A stretch of DNA of 64,000 nt from Prostheceraeus crozeri (GCA_907163375.1 CAJQUW010015440.1:169075-233074), one strand, 5' to 3'; shown: positions 21,369-32,839, numbered from the stretch's first letter. Made by a program: numbers and translations. Notes: generated by a model not told the origin, from the letters alone.

Positions 21369-23220
21369 GATGATGATGATGATGATGATGATAATTCTTT
21401 ATTTCGTCAATACAAAAGCGGTATTTGACAGTAAGGGGGGAGGGGATACAAAACGACATCAAGACGCATACGAAAATTTTACAAAGCTTTTGTTGTACAT
21501 TGCTGATCGACGCTGGAGTGGAAGTAAAATTCTGCTATGCCGAACGGAGCGAGAAATGTTTCTTTTGACAAAATATTGAGAGAGGGGATGGAAGTCTTTG
21601 TGTCGAGCAATTTTCTTGATTAGCTTGATGCATGACGCATCCAGCATATCGCGGAGACAAGATTGATGGTCGCTGCAGATATTGGCCCACTTCCGAGCAA
21701 TACGGTCAAGTCTCTCAAGTTTGCGAAAGTCAGTTTGAGGTAGATCACAAATAAGTGGCCAGCATGCAACAATATGGCAGTAAACGTAGCTGACATAAAC
21801 GTAGCTGCCAAATGATTTCATCAGAGTTACGATTGAGCTTCACGCGTTTTACAAAAGACATCTTCGTGCAACATTTTGCATAAAGATCTGAAAAATGACC
21901 GGATCAACTGAGGTCAGACTGGAAAAATATTCCTATGATCTTCAAAAAATTTACATTTTCATTTATATGATTCTGGATAACAATAGGAGTGATAACATCA
22001 AAACTAGAAATTCTGTTCATGCACATCGTTTTAGTTTTCATAGCATTGATAACCAGTCTTTTAGAGGCAGCCCATTCGGAGAAAGTGTCAATATCAGTCT
22101 GGAAGGAGCACGCGTCATTTGAATCGAAAGAGTCAAGATGAAGAAGAGTAATATCGTCCGCGTAAGCAACTATCTTCGTATTTTCAAAGGTTGGGAGATC
22201 ATTTATGTAGAGAGTAAAAAGTAACGGGCCAAGAACAGCGCCCTGAGGAACTCCACTGGTAGTGTTTTTCCACGAAGTTTGAAAGCTATTCGTACAAACT
22301 CTTTGAAGGCGATCACTTAAGAAACTTCTAATGAGAGAAATCAAGTGAGGGGAACATTCAAAATTTTTCATCAAATTCTCCAAAAGTAAGTTGTGACTTA
22401 TGCAATCAAATGCCTTGAAGTTCACTGCAAGAACTCTGACGATGTTAGATTAGTGTAGAGAAATGTGCTGGAGAGCTGTTAGCCGAATTGATAAAAGTGC
22501 GTTTGTGCATCCACCAAAGCCATTCGAGATATAGGCAAACTGTCTTTTGTCAAGTTGTTGAGTCAAAGCCGGAAGAAGTACTGAATTTATTGTCAGTTTT
22601 TCAAGAATTTACTTGGGAAAGGAAGAATAGAGATGGGGCGGTACTCATCACTGTCTTTTTTGGGCAAGGGAAGTACATTAGCATATTTCCATTGTTTTGG
22701 GAAAATTCCGGATTGCATACAAATGTTCAGAGTGATAGTTAGGGGAGTAGTAAGAGCTTCAGCGAAATTGCAGACCTTCAGGCCCACATGAGTTTGACTT
22801 ACAACTCCTGATGAGGTTGAATACTTCTGATTCATGAACAACACAGTCATTACGGGAATTGGGACGGTTATCTGAGAAGGATTGAATGTCAAGAGGAGAA
22901 ATGTTCGACATAAACAGATTATTGAGCTCTTCAGCTTTATCCTGTGTCAAAGGCAAATGTTTGGAGGAACTACTGAGCTGATGTTTTATTGACTTCCATT
23001 TCTCGGAATGAGTTAGAGAAGACAGGCGAGCAAAGCAGTGATCTTTAGACTTATCAAGCTCACTGATGAAACGTTTACGTAATTGGAGAAATTTGGCGGA
23101 TTTACCACGAGATAGAGCTTTATCCCTAGCATCAGATATGGCTTTCAAGGCAGGAGTAAGCCAGTGAGGGTCTGAAGAGCGCATGCGCACATTCTTAACT
23201 GTATAGAAGAGGTCATAGCA

Positions 23221-24300
23221 TTACAGTAAAAAAGATTGGAAGTCTTCAACCATATCATCAATGTTATCATGTGATAACAAGAAGTTATGCCAATCAGCAG
23301 TAGAAAGAACTCTGTTACACAGAGCGAAATCGGAAGGAGAACAAGAGCGGACTCTGACCTTAGTAGTAGACTTGAGGGGGATGGCCTCTTTATTCACAAA
23401 TACACCTTTATGGTCCGAGCGACCAAGAGGAGAAATGCAAGTAGGGGAACAAAATTTTGAGGGCTGATTAGTGATTACAATATCTAAAGTGTTGGCACCA
23501 CGAGTCGGAAATGTGACTACCTGTATCATGTTATTGCAAGTACAAAAGTCATGAATACTGTGACGCAAATCATTGACATCACCTAAAATTACAATATGCG
23601 AAGACTCCGAGTCATCTACAAGATTCTGCAAAGAGACAAGCAAAGTATCATGGGAAGTGGTTTTGCCCCAATATGGATGATAGACGACTATGACTGTTAC
23701 ATCAAATTCATCAAAACGAATGCATGAAATGTTAGACTTGATAGCACTTGTGAAAGGATGGCTTACCTTCCTAATCGAGAGTTTCGACTTATAGTAGATA
23801 ATGATGCCACCTCCATTACTGTCACGATCTTGTCTGATGCACATGTATCCAGGAATTTGAATGGCTTCATCAGCGGTCTGATTGTCCAGCCAAGATTCGG
23901 GGATGCAAATGAGGTCACTGTCAAACTTAGCTGCTCGTAATTTGAGATCGTCAACTTTATTGAATATGGAGCAAGCATTGAAAAGCAATATCGATGGAGC
24001 TGAGAGGATGAGGCGGCGATTGGGCTTACGTAACTTTCGGTCAGCAGTAGAGGATGGAGGCTTAGAGGATATCGATGGAGCTGAGAGGATGAGGCGGCGA
24101 TTGGGCTTACGTAACTTTCGGTCAGCAGTAGAGGATGGAGGCTTAGAGGATATCGATGGAGCTGAGAGGATGACACGGCGATTGGGCTTACGTAACGTTC
24201 GGTCAGCAGTAGAGGATGGAGGCTTAGAGGATATCGATGGAGCTGAGGGGATGAGGCGGCGATTGGGCCGTTGTAATTTCTCATTTACAACATTTATCAA
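23221..24300 (-). CDS. LINE endonuclease-domain open frame (359 codons)
   Basis: The first ~105 residues are 3-4 copies of a 27-residue repeat (SAPSISSKPPSSTADR core). Then an exonuclease/endonuclease/phosphatase domain: LLFNACSIFNKVDDLK, DLICIPESWLD (catalytic Glu), GGGIIIYYK, VIVVYHP, HIVILGDVND (catalytic Asp/Asn), NTLDIVITN and LGRSDHKGVFV with the terminal SDH. All main catalytic motifs of the family are present. It nicks target DNA for target-primed reverse transcription. The frame runs off before the RT, so the LINE polyprotein is interrupted. The usual N-terminal ORF1 was not seen. Confidence 0.75.
   Translation of the reverse strand: MINVVNEKLQRPNRRLIPSAPSISSKPPSSTADRTLRKPNRRVILSAPSISSKPPSSTADRKLRKPNRRLILSAPSISSKPPSSTADRKLRKPNRRLILSAPSILLFNACSIFNKVDDLKLRAAKFDSDLICIPESWLDNQTADEAIQIPGYMCIRQDRDSNGGGIIIYYKSKLSIRKVSHPFTSAIKSNISCIRFDEFDVTVIVVYHPYWGKTTSHDTLLVSLQNLVDDSESSHIVILGDVNDLRHSIHDFCTCNNMIQVVTFPTRGANTLDIVITNQPSKFCSPTCISPLGRSDHKGVFVNKEAIPLKSTTKVRVRSCSPSDFALCNRVLSTADWHNFLLSHDNIDDMVEDFQSFLL
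23985..24268. repeat. 81-bp tandem repeat inside the LINE frame
   Basis: About 3.5 copies of an 81-bp unit (GATATCGATGGAGCTGAGAG ... CAGTAGAGGATGGAGGCTTA). It is in frame, so it lengthens the N-terminus of the LINE protein by 27 residues per unit. Confidence 0.9.
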
Positions 24301-24534
24301 AATAGCTTTTCATCAATGTAGCTCAAATTAGTCAAAACTTGGACGGGAGTAAATTTAGTCCGTCACACGGGCATCACTCCTATATTATGGAGAATATCCG
24401 CATGACCAATACTCTTTGTCACAAGTCAAAATCATAATTCAGACCATAGTACGAAATGCATTGAATATGATGAAACAAATCATATTTGTCTACCAATTTT
24501 GTGACACACTCATTTCAAACATTGTCCCTTCCAG
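24301..24534. other. Sequence before the orphan terminal exon
   Basis: AT-rich. It ends with the acceptor CATTGTCCCTTCCAG at 24520-24534. No beta-grasp or micro-exon was found between 19083 and here. Confidence 0.5.
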
Positions 24535-24959
24535 ATGGAGAAAAGATGCTCGTTTTCTACACACCAAATGACTTCTCCCCTGACACCTCCCACCCTGCTG
24601 TCGAGGGCTCCGGATTGAATGCGTGGTCGTCTCACTTCATCAAGTGTCATTTGGTGTCTCTTCGGAGAGGATGGATGCGGTTTAAAGACGTATGCGCGGC
24701 CTTGGCACCGATTTTTGGCGACACAGTCATTCGATGCATCAATCAATACCGGGGACCTGCAGACAGAATGTTCGATAGAAAAATTGTGGCGGAGGTAGCC
24801 ACCGGAAATAATGTGAATGAAACTCATCTCTCTGACATAGACGGAACGATTTACACTTGGAAAGATGCAGGATATCCGATGTCTTCCATTGTCGGTCCTG
24901 GTGAAAGGATTTTCATCTGCGGAGGTCGGAGGACAGTGCTTTACATCAGTAATTTCTGA
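24535..24959 (+). CDS. Orphan third terminal exon of the gene 1/gene 2 family
   Basis: Phase 1 acceptor CCCTTCCAG, then (G)DGEKMLVFYTPNDFS ... HFIKCHLVSLRRGWMRFKDVC, AALAPIFGDTVIR, TIYTWKDAGYP, RIFICGGRRTVLYISNF, stop at 24957-24959. The exon is 425 nt. Splicing it to the gene 1 array gives a frame divisible by three (1881 nt), so it could serve as an alternative last exon of gene 1. Alternatively it is the remnant of a third gene whose 5' part was lost. The open frame and all shared positions are intact, which argues for recent or current use. It is closer in wording to the gene 2 exon at LVFY and GW.RF than gene 1's own terminal exon is. Confidence 0.75.
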
Positions 24960-25069
24960 CGTTCTCTTCATCCGTCCAAGTCCATGAGAACAACAATGCT
25001 GACGATCCCATCTCTCAATGATTTTCTCGTGAATTTTGACGCAAAACCCAGTGAGAACGTTTCCTTTAT

Positions 25070-25745
25070 TACGCAAAAATGGGAATCATGCGTCCAACCA
25101 AGTATGACAACTATTCCCATCTGATGTTTGAATCCCATGTTTTAACAAGAAAGATTCCCTTTCATTTTGATAAGCTACTTAACCAGTCTTGCCATTTCAT
25201 TCAGCTGCCGAGTTGCTCAGGAATATTTGGATCTCATAATCATTTTCGTTTTATGTTTCAATGTTTCGTATTAGACGGTACATGTAACTTCTTTCTACAA
25301 TGATTTCACTCGTTGTGCGTCGATACGAGAGGTTGTCGACCTTTTAAGTTGCGCTATCAAGAACACGAACGTAGTATTCGCAAGAGAGATTCCAAAAGTG
25401 CTTTGAGCGAGCATCATCTAAAACTTCATGCTGGTAGAGAGATGGAAATAACTGACTTTAGTTGTGAGATCCTTATTCAACAATTTAATGCGATTACAAT
25501 TAGAATGGCTGAAGCACGCTTCATAGCGATGAAAATGCCAAAACTTAATAGACGTCATGAACAAGTTTAATGAGTTGCCACAACTATGCCTAATCAGTAT
25601 TTAAGGATCCTTCCACATTTGTACGCCACCCTTGAGACTGTCTTCGGACGAAACGCGTCGAGTGCTTCTTTTTAATTTCTGTAACTTATTGGAATAAAAA
25701 GTCGAAAATAGAAGGGAGTGACTTCTATATTTTCAATTATTTGGA
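25070..25745 (+). mobile_element. PLE fragment: GIY-YIG region and tail
   Basis: The frame at 25313-25570 contains FKLRYQEHERSIRKRDSKSA, LSEHHLKLHAGREMEI and AEARFIAMKMPKLNRRHEQ. This is the C-terminal half of the GIY-YIG endonuclease domain carried by Penelope-like elements (R..EH...I and a late catalytic Glu). The tail contains CTTGAGACTG TCTTCGGACG AAACGCGTCG (25631-25660), a stem-loop followed by GAAAC, and an AATAAAA. The RT part is absent. Confidence 0.6.
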
Positions 25746-26464
25746 AATTACTTATTTCTACAATGAATAGATGTTGAGATGGCCATTCCTATATTTGTTA
25801 AATTTTCTATCTGTATATAACATAATTTCATCTCCTTTTACTAGACTTTATCAGTAGCAACTGCTTGTAGTCTTGATTTTCACCGGTTACGAGTTTTCTG
25901 TAATTCGCTGTATGGTTATTGTGCCATTTATCGGACCACATTAATCTCTTCATATACATGAGTTTTCTTTCATACCTTACTATGCCATGCCACCGTATGA
26001 TTCACAATAAAAACATCGAACAACTGTCTATTTTATGTTAAAACGCAACATTGCTGGTTGTTTTCCCCGCCTACTTCGGTATATAACAAGGCACCTGGTT
26101 CATTATTGCAACACCAAATACTTGCAAAGAGTGTTTTTCAAAAAAGGTCATAAATTTGAGCTTTCACTTGACCCAATCCAGAGATATGTTTTGAAAAGCT
26201 TGAAAAAATGCTGCAACAAGGATGTTTTTAATAAAAATACTCTAATTTTGAAAGATATGATCGTCATTAGTGGGTTAATCCAACTACAAATTCCAAAATT
26301 AATTCAATCAGTAATACTTGAAACGTTCCTACAGATGTCGTGAAAGTTGGAGAGAGCATGCAGGTGGATAAATGTCAATAGGTCAATAAATGTTCCAATA
26401 ATATCGGAATACTTTGATATAGCATGCATGTACAAAACACTTTCCAAAATATCTGCGTTGTGTC
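25746..26464. other. No supported gene
   Basis: An open frame at 26035-26343 (+, 102 codons, Lys/Leu-rich) has no motif I can name. The rest is AT-rich. Confidence 0.35.
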
Positions 26465-26800
26465 ACTCCCAATGAAGACCACAGAATTAGATTGTTTAAC
26501 CCCTTCAGTTTACTAGAAGTGAAGACTAATTCAAAGCGATGGCACATGATGGAACTTAGTAATTATGGGCAAAAAAGGAATTCCTAATACTTTACAGAGA
26601 TAGGAACAGTCGTGCGTCGCTTGCGGATTACTGTAAACTCCAGCAAAGTGCTTCGATTGCCACGATTCCTTCAGATTCGAAGAATTCAGATGATTGCGCA
26701 CAAGTTTTCTCCATAATGTTGGTCTTTCTGATCATTATTGAAGAAAATTGCAGGCGTACGAAAATTAGTTCACCTGATGATTTCATAATCCCCTGAATCG
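26465..26800 (+). repeat. Exon-like segment, inverted copy of 4690-5030
   Basis: Shares the intron-like leader (CCACAGAATTAGATTGTTTAA), the acceptor-like TACTTTACAG (near 26597) and the open frame with NSRASLADYCKLQ, ASIATIPSDSKNSDDCAQVF with the copy near 4.7-5.0 kb. The family is unidentified. Confidence 0.45.
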
Positions 26801-27224
26801 TCACCATACGCAGAATGCAGCAAGACAGCGATGTGTGTTTTGGTGTGTGCCAAGTGATATCACCGTACGCACGCCCGCCACTAACTGACTGGTGCGAAAA
26901 GATTATTGTTTGAGGGAGTGTGTGCCATTTCCAATAGTAATCGATCTACAAATTATCCATTCCAGAAGGAGCAAGCTGTCTACTTCTGTGATATGCCATT
27001 TCGATGTTAAGGACAGATGCGAGACTTCCATTCTAGAAACCGAAGAGCGTGCAGATGAATCGAATTCTGTGATGAGGACATTTCATGTCGGGAAGGAGAG
27101 AACACTTTTCAATAGGGCCTACTTTTGTCGTTGGGTTTCGAATATTCATTGTGTAATATTTTATTTAGTAATCAACCGTGTGTTGGTAACTGCGTGAGTC
27201 TTCTTCCTCCTCCTGTTCCAGAGA
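26801..27224. other. No gene seen
   Basis: Nothing recognised; the frame at 26892-27197 lacks motifs. Confidence 0.35.
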
Positions 27225-27520
27225 ATTAGCCGGGTCGTGGGCCTGTGTCATGCTTCTCCAACGTCTTCTGTCGTAGGCGTCTATCTCTCTCGAGTCCACG
27301 ACATCGCCTGCACGGGGGCCCTCTCCTTTGGGTTCTCCTCCATTTCCTTCACCGGATTGTCGACTGCCACCCGTATGAGGTGTCTATACCATCTCAACCG
27401 TGTTGTCTTGTCGCAGATGCCGGCTCCTGTCCGATCTGTTCGCTCGTCATTCTGTTTCTTACCTCAACACCTCCAATTTTTCATGTTCATTTCTGTTGTC
27501 CTCTGTTGGTTTCCTGAATT
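27225..27520 (-). mobile_element. LINE C-terminal remnant
   Basis: A GC-richer island. On the minus strand it reads ...RAGDVVDSREIDAYDRRRWR SMTQAHDPA, preceded by a region like the RLRWY/R-rich part of LINE C-termini. The D(R/K)..WR ending after a basic GRP-like run is typical of RTE-like and related non-LTR elements. Only the tail of the polymerase protein remains, and frames are mixed. Confidence 0.5.
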
Positions 27521-27929
27521 ATTGCATCAAATTAGCGAAGACTAAACTTAGGCGAAATACAGTTGATGAGTAAATAACAAATTGTGCCATGCAGCAAGTA
27601 AATCCATTGTGAAAAATAAGAAGAAAACATATGATAAATATGGGTGCTAATAAAGTTCAAATTATACGTATCCTGTGAGAAGAGCAGGCGGAGAATCAGA
27701 TCCTTATGAGAAATCCTATCGATCTGCCACACTATGCATTAGACTCGGCAGTGATTGCGACATTTGCTTGCATGATAACTGCAGTGTAAATCTGAATCTG
27801 GAGCCACATATTTCTATTTTACTTTTTGTGTTGAGGATATATCAACCACTCAAGCCCATGTAAAATCAACATTTTGGACAATGAATCTACATGTGTTACT
27901 TCATTTTAATTGAATCAGCGGAAGTATGG

Positions 27930-29450
27930 TAGATAGGACAAGGTGTTCACTGGACCCCCCTCAGGTCTCAGAGGGTGTAGAATTCCCATAACAAGTTTTA
28001 CTATATTAAATGGGCAAGGCCTTTCAGCCATCTTTCTCGAGAATCTTCATGCCGGTGAAGTTGATAGAGTAGTCGCTCTCAAAAACATGCTTGGCGACTT
28101 CGGACCTGCACTGAGCCTTCCTGTAACTGGACCTGTGTGGGAGAAACTTCAAGGACAATTGAGGAGAGGAAGAAAGAGCACAGGAGAGCTGTCAGGCAGG
28201 TTGATGTTGAGCACTCCGAAGTCGCCAAGCATGTTTTTGAGAGCGATCACTCTATCAACTTCACCGGCATGAAGATTCTTGAGAAAGAGGGGTGCTGGAG
28301 GAAAAGGGTGGTCAAGGAGGCCATATGGACCAATAAGTTAAACTCTTCCAACCGCACCAAACACACCTTATGTGATCAATGGACCTTTTAGTATTTGACT
28401 GTATTTCCTTCTGTCTTTTAGTCTTTACTTTACTTTACTTCAGCACTACTTTTGAGTTATTCAGTATTATTTCGTTTTGTATAATTTGTCCAGGAACTTG
28501 ATCTTATGTCTATGCCATTATTATTGAATTCATTTGTTCTTTGTGCTATAGTATTCTTGCTTGTCAACCTGCTTGTGATTTTTAATCAATCTGTTACGCA
28601 GTGACAGTCAGTTGCCTGAAGATGACCGTCGGTGATGGCTGAAAGGCCTTGCCAATTTAATATAAAACATACCATCAATCAGAAGGACTTTTCTCCAGAT
28701 TTCTTAATTATGACAAGTCCTTTATTCTACGAAAAATTGTTTTACTATCAGATGAAAAGCGATTTTATGCATGTCCACGATGATGCATAATGAGTGAAAT
28801 TCATTTATTCAATGTTTACAACATGCTCGTGCATGTGCGTTGTGCTAGAAGATCTCAAAATGTGAATATTCTGTTGTGCATGACTGGTTGGTCGACATGA
28901 ACAAGTCAGCATAAATCAATGTTAAAAATGAAAGCTTTCATCATATTCATAGTTCACCACTATAAACAGGCTGTTGGCAGTTTTCACAGCAGTAATTGAT
29001 GAGTTAGAGATCTCCACAGCTGTTTTGAGGGTTTGAAAATGCAGCAATTATGGCTCAGTTTTGGCCTATTTCTGATTGGTACGGAAAAATTTGAAAAAAT
29101 AGTCTAATGCAAGGGTTATGCTGGATGAAATGAATCAATTTCATTAAAATCAACAATCTGTGGTTTTTTAGGTGACAGCAAACATCGTAGAACTGACCCC
29201 TAATACAACTGATATTGTACTAAATGTCGTTGAATTACAAAAAGACCACATTTTCGCATGTGCTTACTGAGATGGCTGAAAGACACTCAGAGGATTAGTT
29301 ATATCGACTTGCTACACGCAAGCATCGCTATTTTGCTAAAAATATACTTTCCTAATGATCTGATATAGATTTCAGCAGGTAAACCAAGAATTTGAAAAGG
29401 GGAGCCCCACAGGTCTCAGAGGGTGTGAAAAAGCTCATGTCTGTGAGGGT
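27930..29450. repeat. Dispersed repeat R, copy 1 (contains a PLE)
   Basis: Pieces such as CAGGTCTCAGAGGGTGT (27965 and again near 29412) and the stretch 28735-28800 (TTACTATCAGATGAAAAGCG ... GATGATGCATAA) recur inverted at 52140-52700. The two GGTCTCAGAGGGTG motifs may mark the ends of a roughly 1.5-kb element, but I could not fix a duplication of the target. A PLE fragment occupies 28004-28670. Confidence 0.4.
28004..28670 (+). mobile_element. PLE fragment with GIY-YIG domain and snap-back 5' end
   Basis: The frame 28137-28391 encodes (Y)(V/I)GETSRTIEERKKEHRRAV, HVFESDHSINF, EGCWRKRVVKEAIWTNKLNS, a well-preserved GIY-YIG endonuclease C-terminal part: R in GETSRT.E.R..EH and catalytic E in KEAIW. 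The 5' side (28004-28085) is an antisense copy of two separate pieces of the same element, the tail (GGCAAGGCCTTTCAGCCATC) fused to the GIY-YIG segment (73 bp matching 28210-28283). The 3' end carries CTGAAGATGACC ... CTGAAAGGCC at 28616-28648. The RT part is missing. Confidence 0.7.
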
Positions 29451-29519
29451 TAACAAGGTGTCGTGAATCAATTCTTAGAACACAACTGATGTACAAACTC
29501 CACGTAAGTCATTTATTTA

Positions 29520-30115
29520 GGATAGCACCAATGAACTTCATTTACTCAACGCTAGTTGAACCTTCTAGTTGAATGTTCCCAGGAGTTTGGGATTTCTGTG
29601 TACAAAATGATTCGCATTTGGCATTATTGAGTCCATTATCATTAGACCACCGCACTGTCCTTAGGGAGCCAATTCTCAAAGAAAAAAGCGTCGGTCCCAA
29701 CACATAGTCTTGAGGTACCCCGGGTTCAATATCTGACGGCAAACTCAGTGTACAACCGATGCGGGTCGCTTGTGACCTGTTTCACAAGTAATCTTTGATC
29801 CACAGAAGAAAATCATGTGGGAATTTTTCATCACCATGTCTTTGAATTATTAGGAATATCGATTATAATTCGAATTATAATATCGAAGGCCTTTGAGTAG
29901 TAATAGGCAATAGTTTTGATTCCAGATGTAAGAGGCTACTCAAGGGCAAGCATAGCTTGGTGAAACAATCGCATAATAGCACATGTTGTCGATGTAGATG
30001 GCCTGCTCCCAAACTGACATTCTCTTATGCTATTCAAGAAGGTCTGGTGCGCTCTTCAAAAAACACAGCACTCATACATCGATAGGTTGAAGAGGTGAGT
30101 AATCGGAACAGCTAG
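29520..30115 (-). mobile_element. Decayed LINE reverse transcriptase remnant
   Basis: The minus-strand frame at 29742-29542 still shows EPGVPQDYVLGPTLFSL, the GVPQG..LGP.LF motif of non-LTR RT, and NNAKCESFCTQ, matching the conserved N..K.....F block. Neighbouring sequence to about 30115 continues as broken RT. It is heavily mutated and old. Confidence 0.55.
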
Positions 30116-30489
30116 GTATTCAGCCGCTAATTTGTAAATCACAAAAACATGATGTTGTTAGTTTTGATTTCAAAATTCAAATGTGTTCTCATAGTGCTCT
30201 CGAACCAGTATTGATCTTAGTATTTCAGGCCTGTATTTCTATCTTTCTCTGTTGATGTCAATTTTTCTCTGTATTAATGAGTTACTCATTCGTCTTTAAG
30301 TGTGTTTTTTTTGCCGTTAGCTATTGATCCCATACTTTTGATATGTCAAGCTTTATAAACAATTGCTTCATTCGCAAGCACCATAAATATCTTCCTTCTG
30401 TCTAATTCATTTGATATGATAAGAACCAGGGGATCTAGTCATCACACAATCTCGCATTTAGAACATGCCAACATTCAGAAATAGTGATA

Positions 30490-31440
30490 ATAATAACAGC
30501 CTTTATTTGTCTGACAAGTGGTCCTGTAGACGTACTATAATGGCACAATTGAAATTCATACAAGTTTTAAATTACACGATATACAGACAAACACATCACT
30601 AGATACATACACTAATTCATCTAGCAAGCATGTTGTGATAAACGGACAGTCTTTGTCTCCGGTGGGCATGTGTTTCGTAGGCACCTACGCGTGTAAGAAA
30701 CAATCCTCTGAGCGGGGGACTAGATCGTCAACAGCTTTACGAAAAAGGGACAAACAAATTTTATCAACGACTTCAAACAAAGCTGGGGAAATATCTTTGC
30801 CAATAATTTTAGAGACTCTTTTCTCAACACCAGACATTTTCCGTTGCAGATGCTCCGGTGCGTTAATAAACACTGGGCAGCAATATAAAATATTGAACCG
30901 GACAAATGCAAAATGCGTTCTCCTTAAAGTAAATTCGTCACAACCTGCCTTCTTCAAATTCAATTAAAATGAACAACCTCCTTGAGGCACAGCCAACAAT
31001 GATGTTACCGTGTTTTCTGCATTTCATGTCGTCGGATATGTGAACACCCAACACGTTCAGATGCGATACGGTTTGGATAATGGCTCCATCTGTCAGCTTA
31101 ATTGGGAACATCAGCGATTTTGCCAGTACTGATGTTCATCGCTTTACACTTAGAAAAATTTATTGAGTCCAATAGACGATGAATATGATTGAATTCCTCC
31201 TGTAAAAGATCTTCTTGGGATCAAATAAAGTGCAAGTCATCTGCGTACTTTACTACCGACGTGTTAGGATACAAAGTTTCGAAGTTAATCCTACAAAGAA
31301 GCTTTCAATCTTCTTTTCTACGAGCTTTAAAAATCTCAAAAGAAAATCAGTTGTCAACACGAAAAATCAGCATCGATTTACGGAAATAGCGCATGATTGC
31401 TTCTTTTTAAACTATGCCATGCCAGATTATCTTGTAATGT
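30490..31440 (-). mobile_element. LINE 3' end: RT C-terminal region
   Basis: The minus-strand frame 30963-30685 encodes FVRFNILYCCPVFINAPEHL, KMSGVEKRVSKIIG and FRKAVDDLVP, the region after the RT palm in CR1/L2-type elements (ILYC.PV......L...E...R..KII). The element ends with AATAAAG and an (ATT)n tail near 30490. RT-like sequence upstream (31080-31350) lies in other frames. 5' truncated and inactive. Confidence 0.65.
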
Positions 31441-32839
31441 ATTTCTGCTAACTAAAGATTTGGTTAATTTCATAGCCATCCCTATCCCTGGAAAGCCGGG
31501 GCAGGTTAACAAAACATAGACATTTTTTCTGCAATCAAAAAACTAATAATTTCTTGCAATGACCCAAGGACTACTAGGATATCTATACGTGCTATGCTAT
31601 CTGTGCTATGATGATCAAGGACAGATTGTGATTGACATGTCTATGATTATAATTCATCTTAACATAAGATTTCTACGTTTTGCCGGACAATACTGCTCTT
31701 AGTTGTTGTCCGGTAAATGCCATGCAATTCCTATGGAACTGCATCCGCTACCACAGATGTTTCAGCGATTCATTGATCACATTAAATTAAGCATTGACGT
31801 TGTAGGCTATAATGTAATTGCTTAAACGAATCGCAATGCAAATTTCTCCATGACCAAAGAATGAGATCATTTGTGATTTTTGCGTTTCCATTGGTCCCAC
31901 ATTTGCATCCACCCATCTTCTATTGGTGTTAGTTAACTTGGGTTTAAAATACATTCAAGTGTGCACATGAAACATCTATTTGGGTTCTGTCATCATGTGA
32001 CTTCACATGCAAAATTACGCAGGCAGAGATTCCTCGGAAGATTTGTGTCTAAGTCACAGCATGCCATTTACTTTTAGAATGAGCGAGATTTTTATGCACA
32101 TGCTCCGTCCTCTGATAAATGTCATGCATAATATCAGTATCCTACGATCATCGTGACATTAAATTTGATTGGAATTTTAAATGGCATCAATGGTTGTTGA
32201 ATCAATAATTTGAACTACATGTTGTAATGTCCATGTTTAATAAAAAATATATTTTCTCAAATCCTTTCGTGAAGATTAGCATTCCGAATGAATATATTCT
32301 CGAATTTGTCCTGTCATTTTCACTAGAAATAGTGTCAGTTGTCAGTTGCCATCCATTACTGAAATTCACATTATGAACAAATTCTCCTTTCTTACGCAGC
32401 CACCATTTTTTGAAATGCAGTTGATGAAACTTAAGAGTATACATAAGTAAACCGAATGAGGCGCTAGCGCGTCCTCGGATAATCTGCATTATTGTTCTCT
32501 AAACTATGACAATATTCCTATATTATCAAGAGTATTTGAATAGAAATTTAGCTTGTCTGCAACGAAAATATCTATTCACAGATCTAGTCTATACTAACGC
32601 AGGACAAGAGCACTCATAATTGGCATAGATTGCGCTCCTTCCAGTGCATTGGAGTAAATAATATCTCCCACGCGGGCAATAATCTGCTTTACAGGTCAAA
32701 TATAGAGACAGGATATCTACAATGCATGCACGGAAACAAATAAAGACGCATTTACACACAGTACACAAGTCATTGGCATCAAAGCGTGGTCTGGCACATA
32801 GGTATGACACATGGCATGAATAGTGCTGAAAGGAGGGCA
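31441..32839. other. Intergenic between the convergent genes
   Basis: AT-rich DNA downstream of gene 2. I found no clear polyadenylation signal for gene 2 close to its stop and no exon-like piece. Confidence 0.4.

Larger units (their letters stand above)
21369..24300 (-). mobile_element. LINE with endonuclease and reverse transcriptase, inactive
   Basis: On the minus strand the order is endonuclease (24300-23221), linker (23190-22759), reverse transcriptase (about 22890-21904) and C-terminal region (21821-21459). It ends with AATAAAG and an (ATC)n tail at 21391-21369. The RT has SGVPQGAVLGPLLFTLYIND and VAYADDITLL. The layout, apurinic-type endonuclease, YADD and a microsatellite tail fit the CR1/Jockey group. 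The coding region is split over several frames, so it is inactive. It is inserted next to, or within, a family A MITE. Confidence 0.8.

Noticed and set aside
23882-24331. Plus-strand 149-codon frame with GAERM(R/T)RRLGLRN repeats
   Set aside because: It is the reverse reading of the LINE endonuclease frame and its 81-bp repeat.
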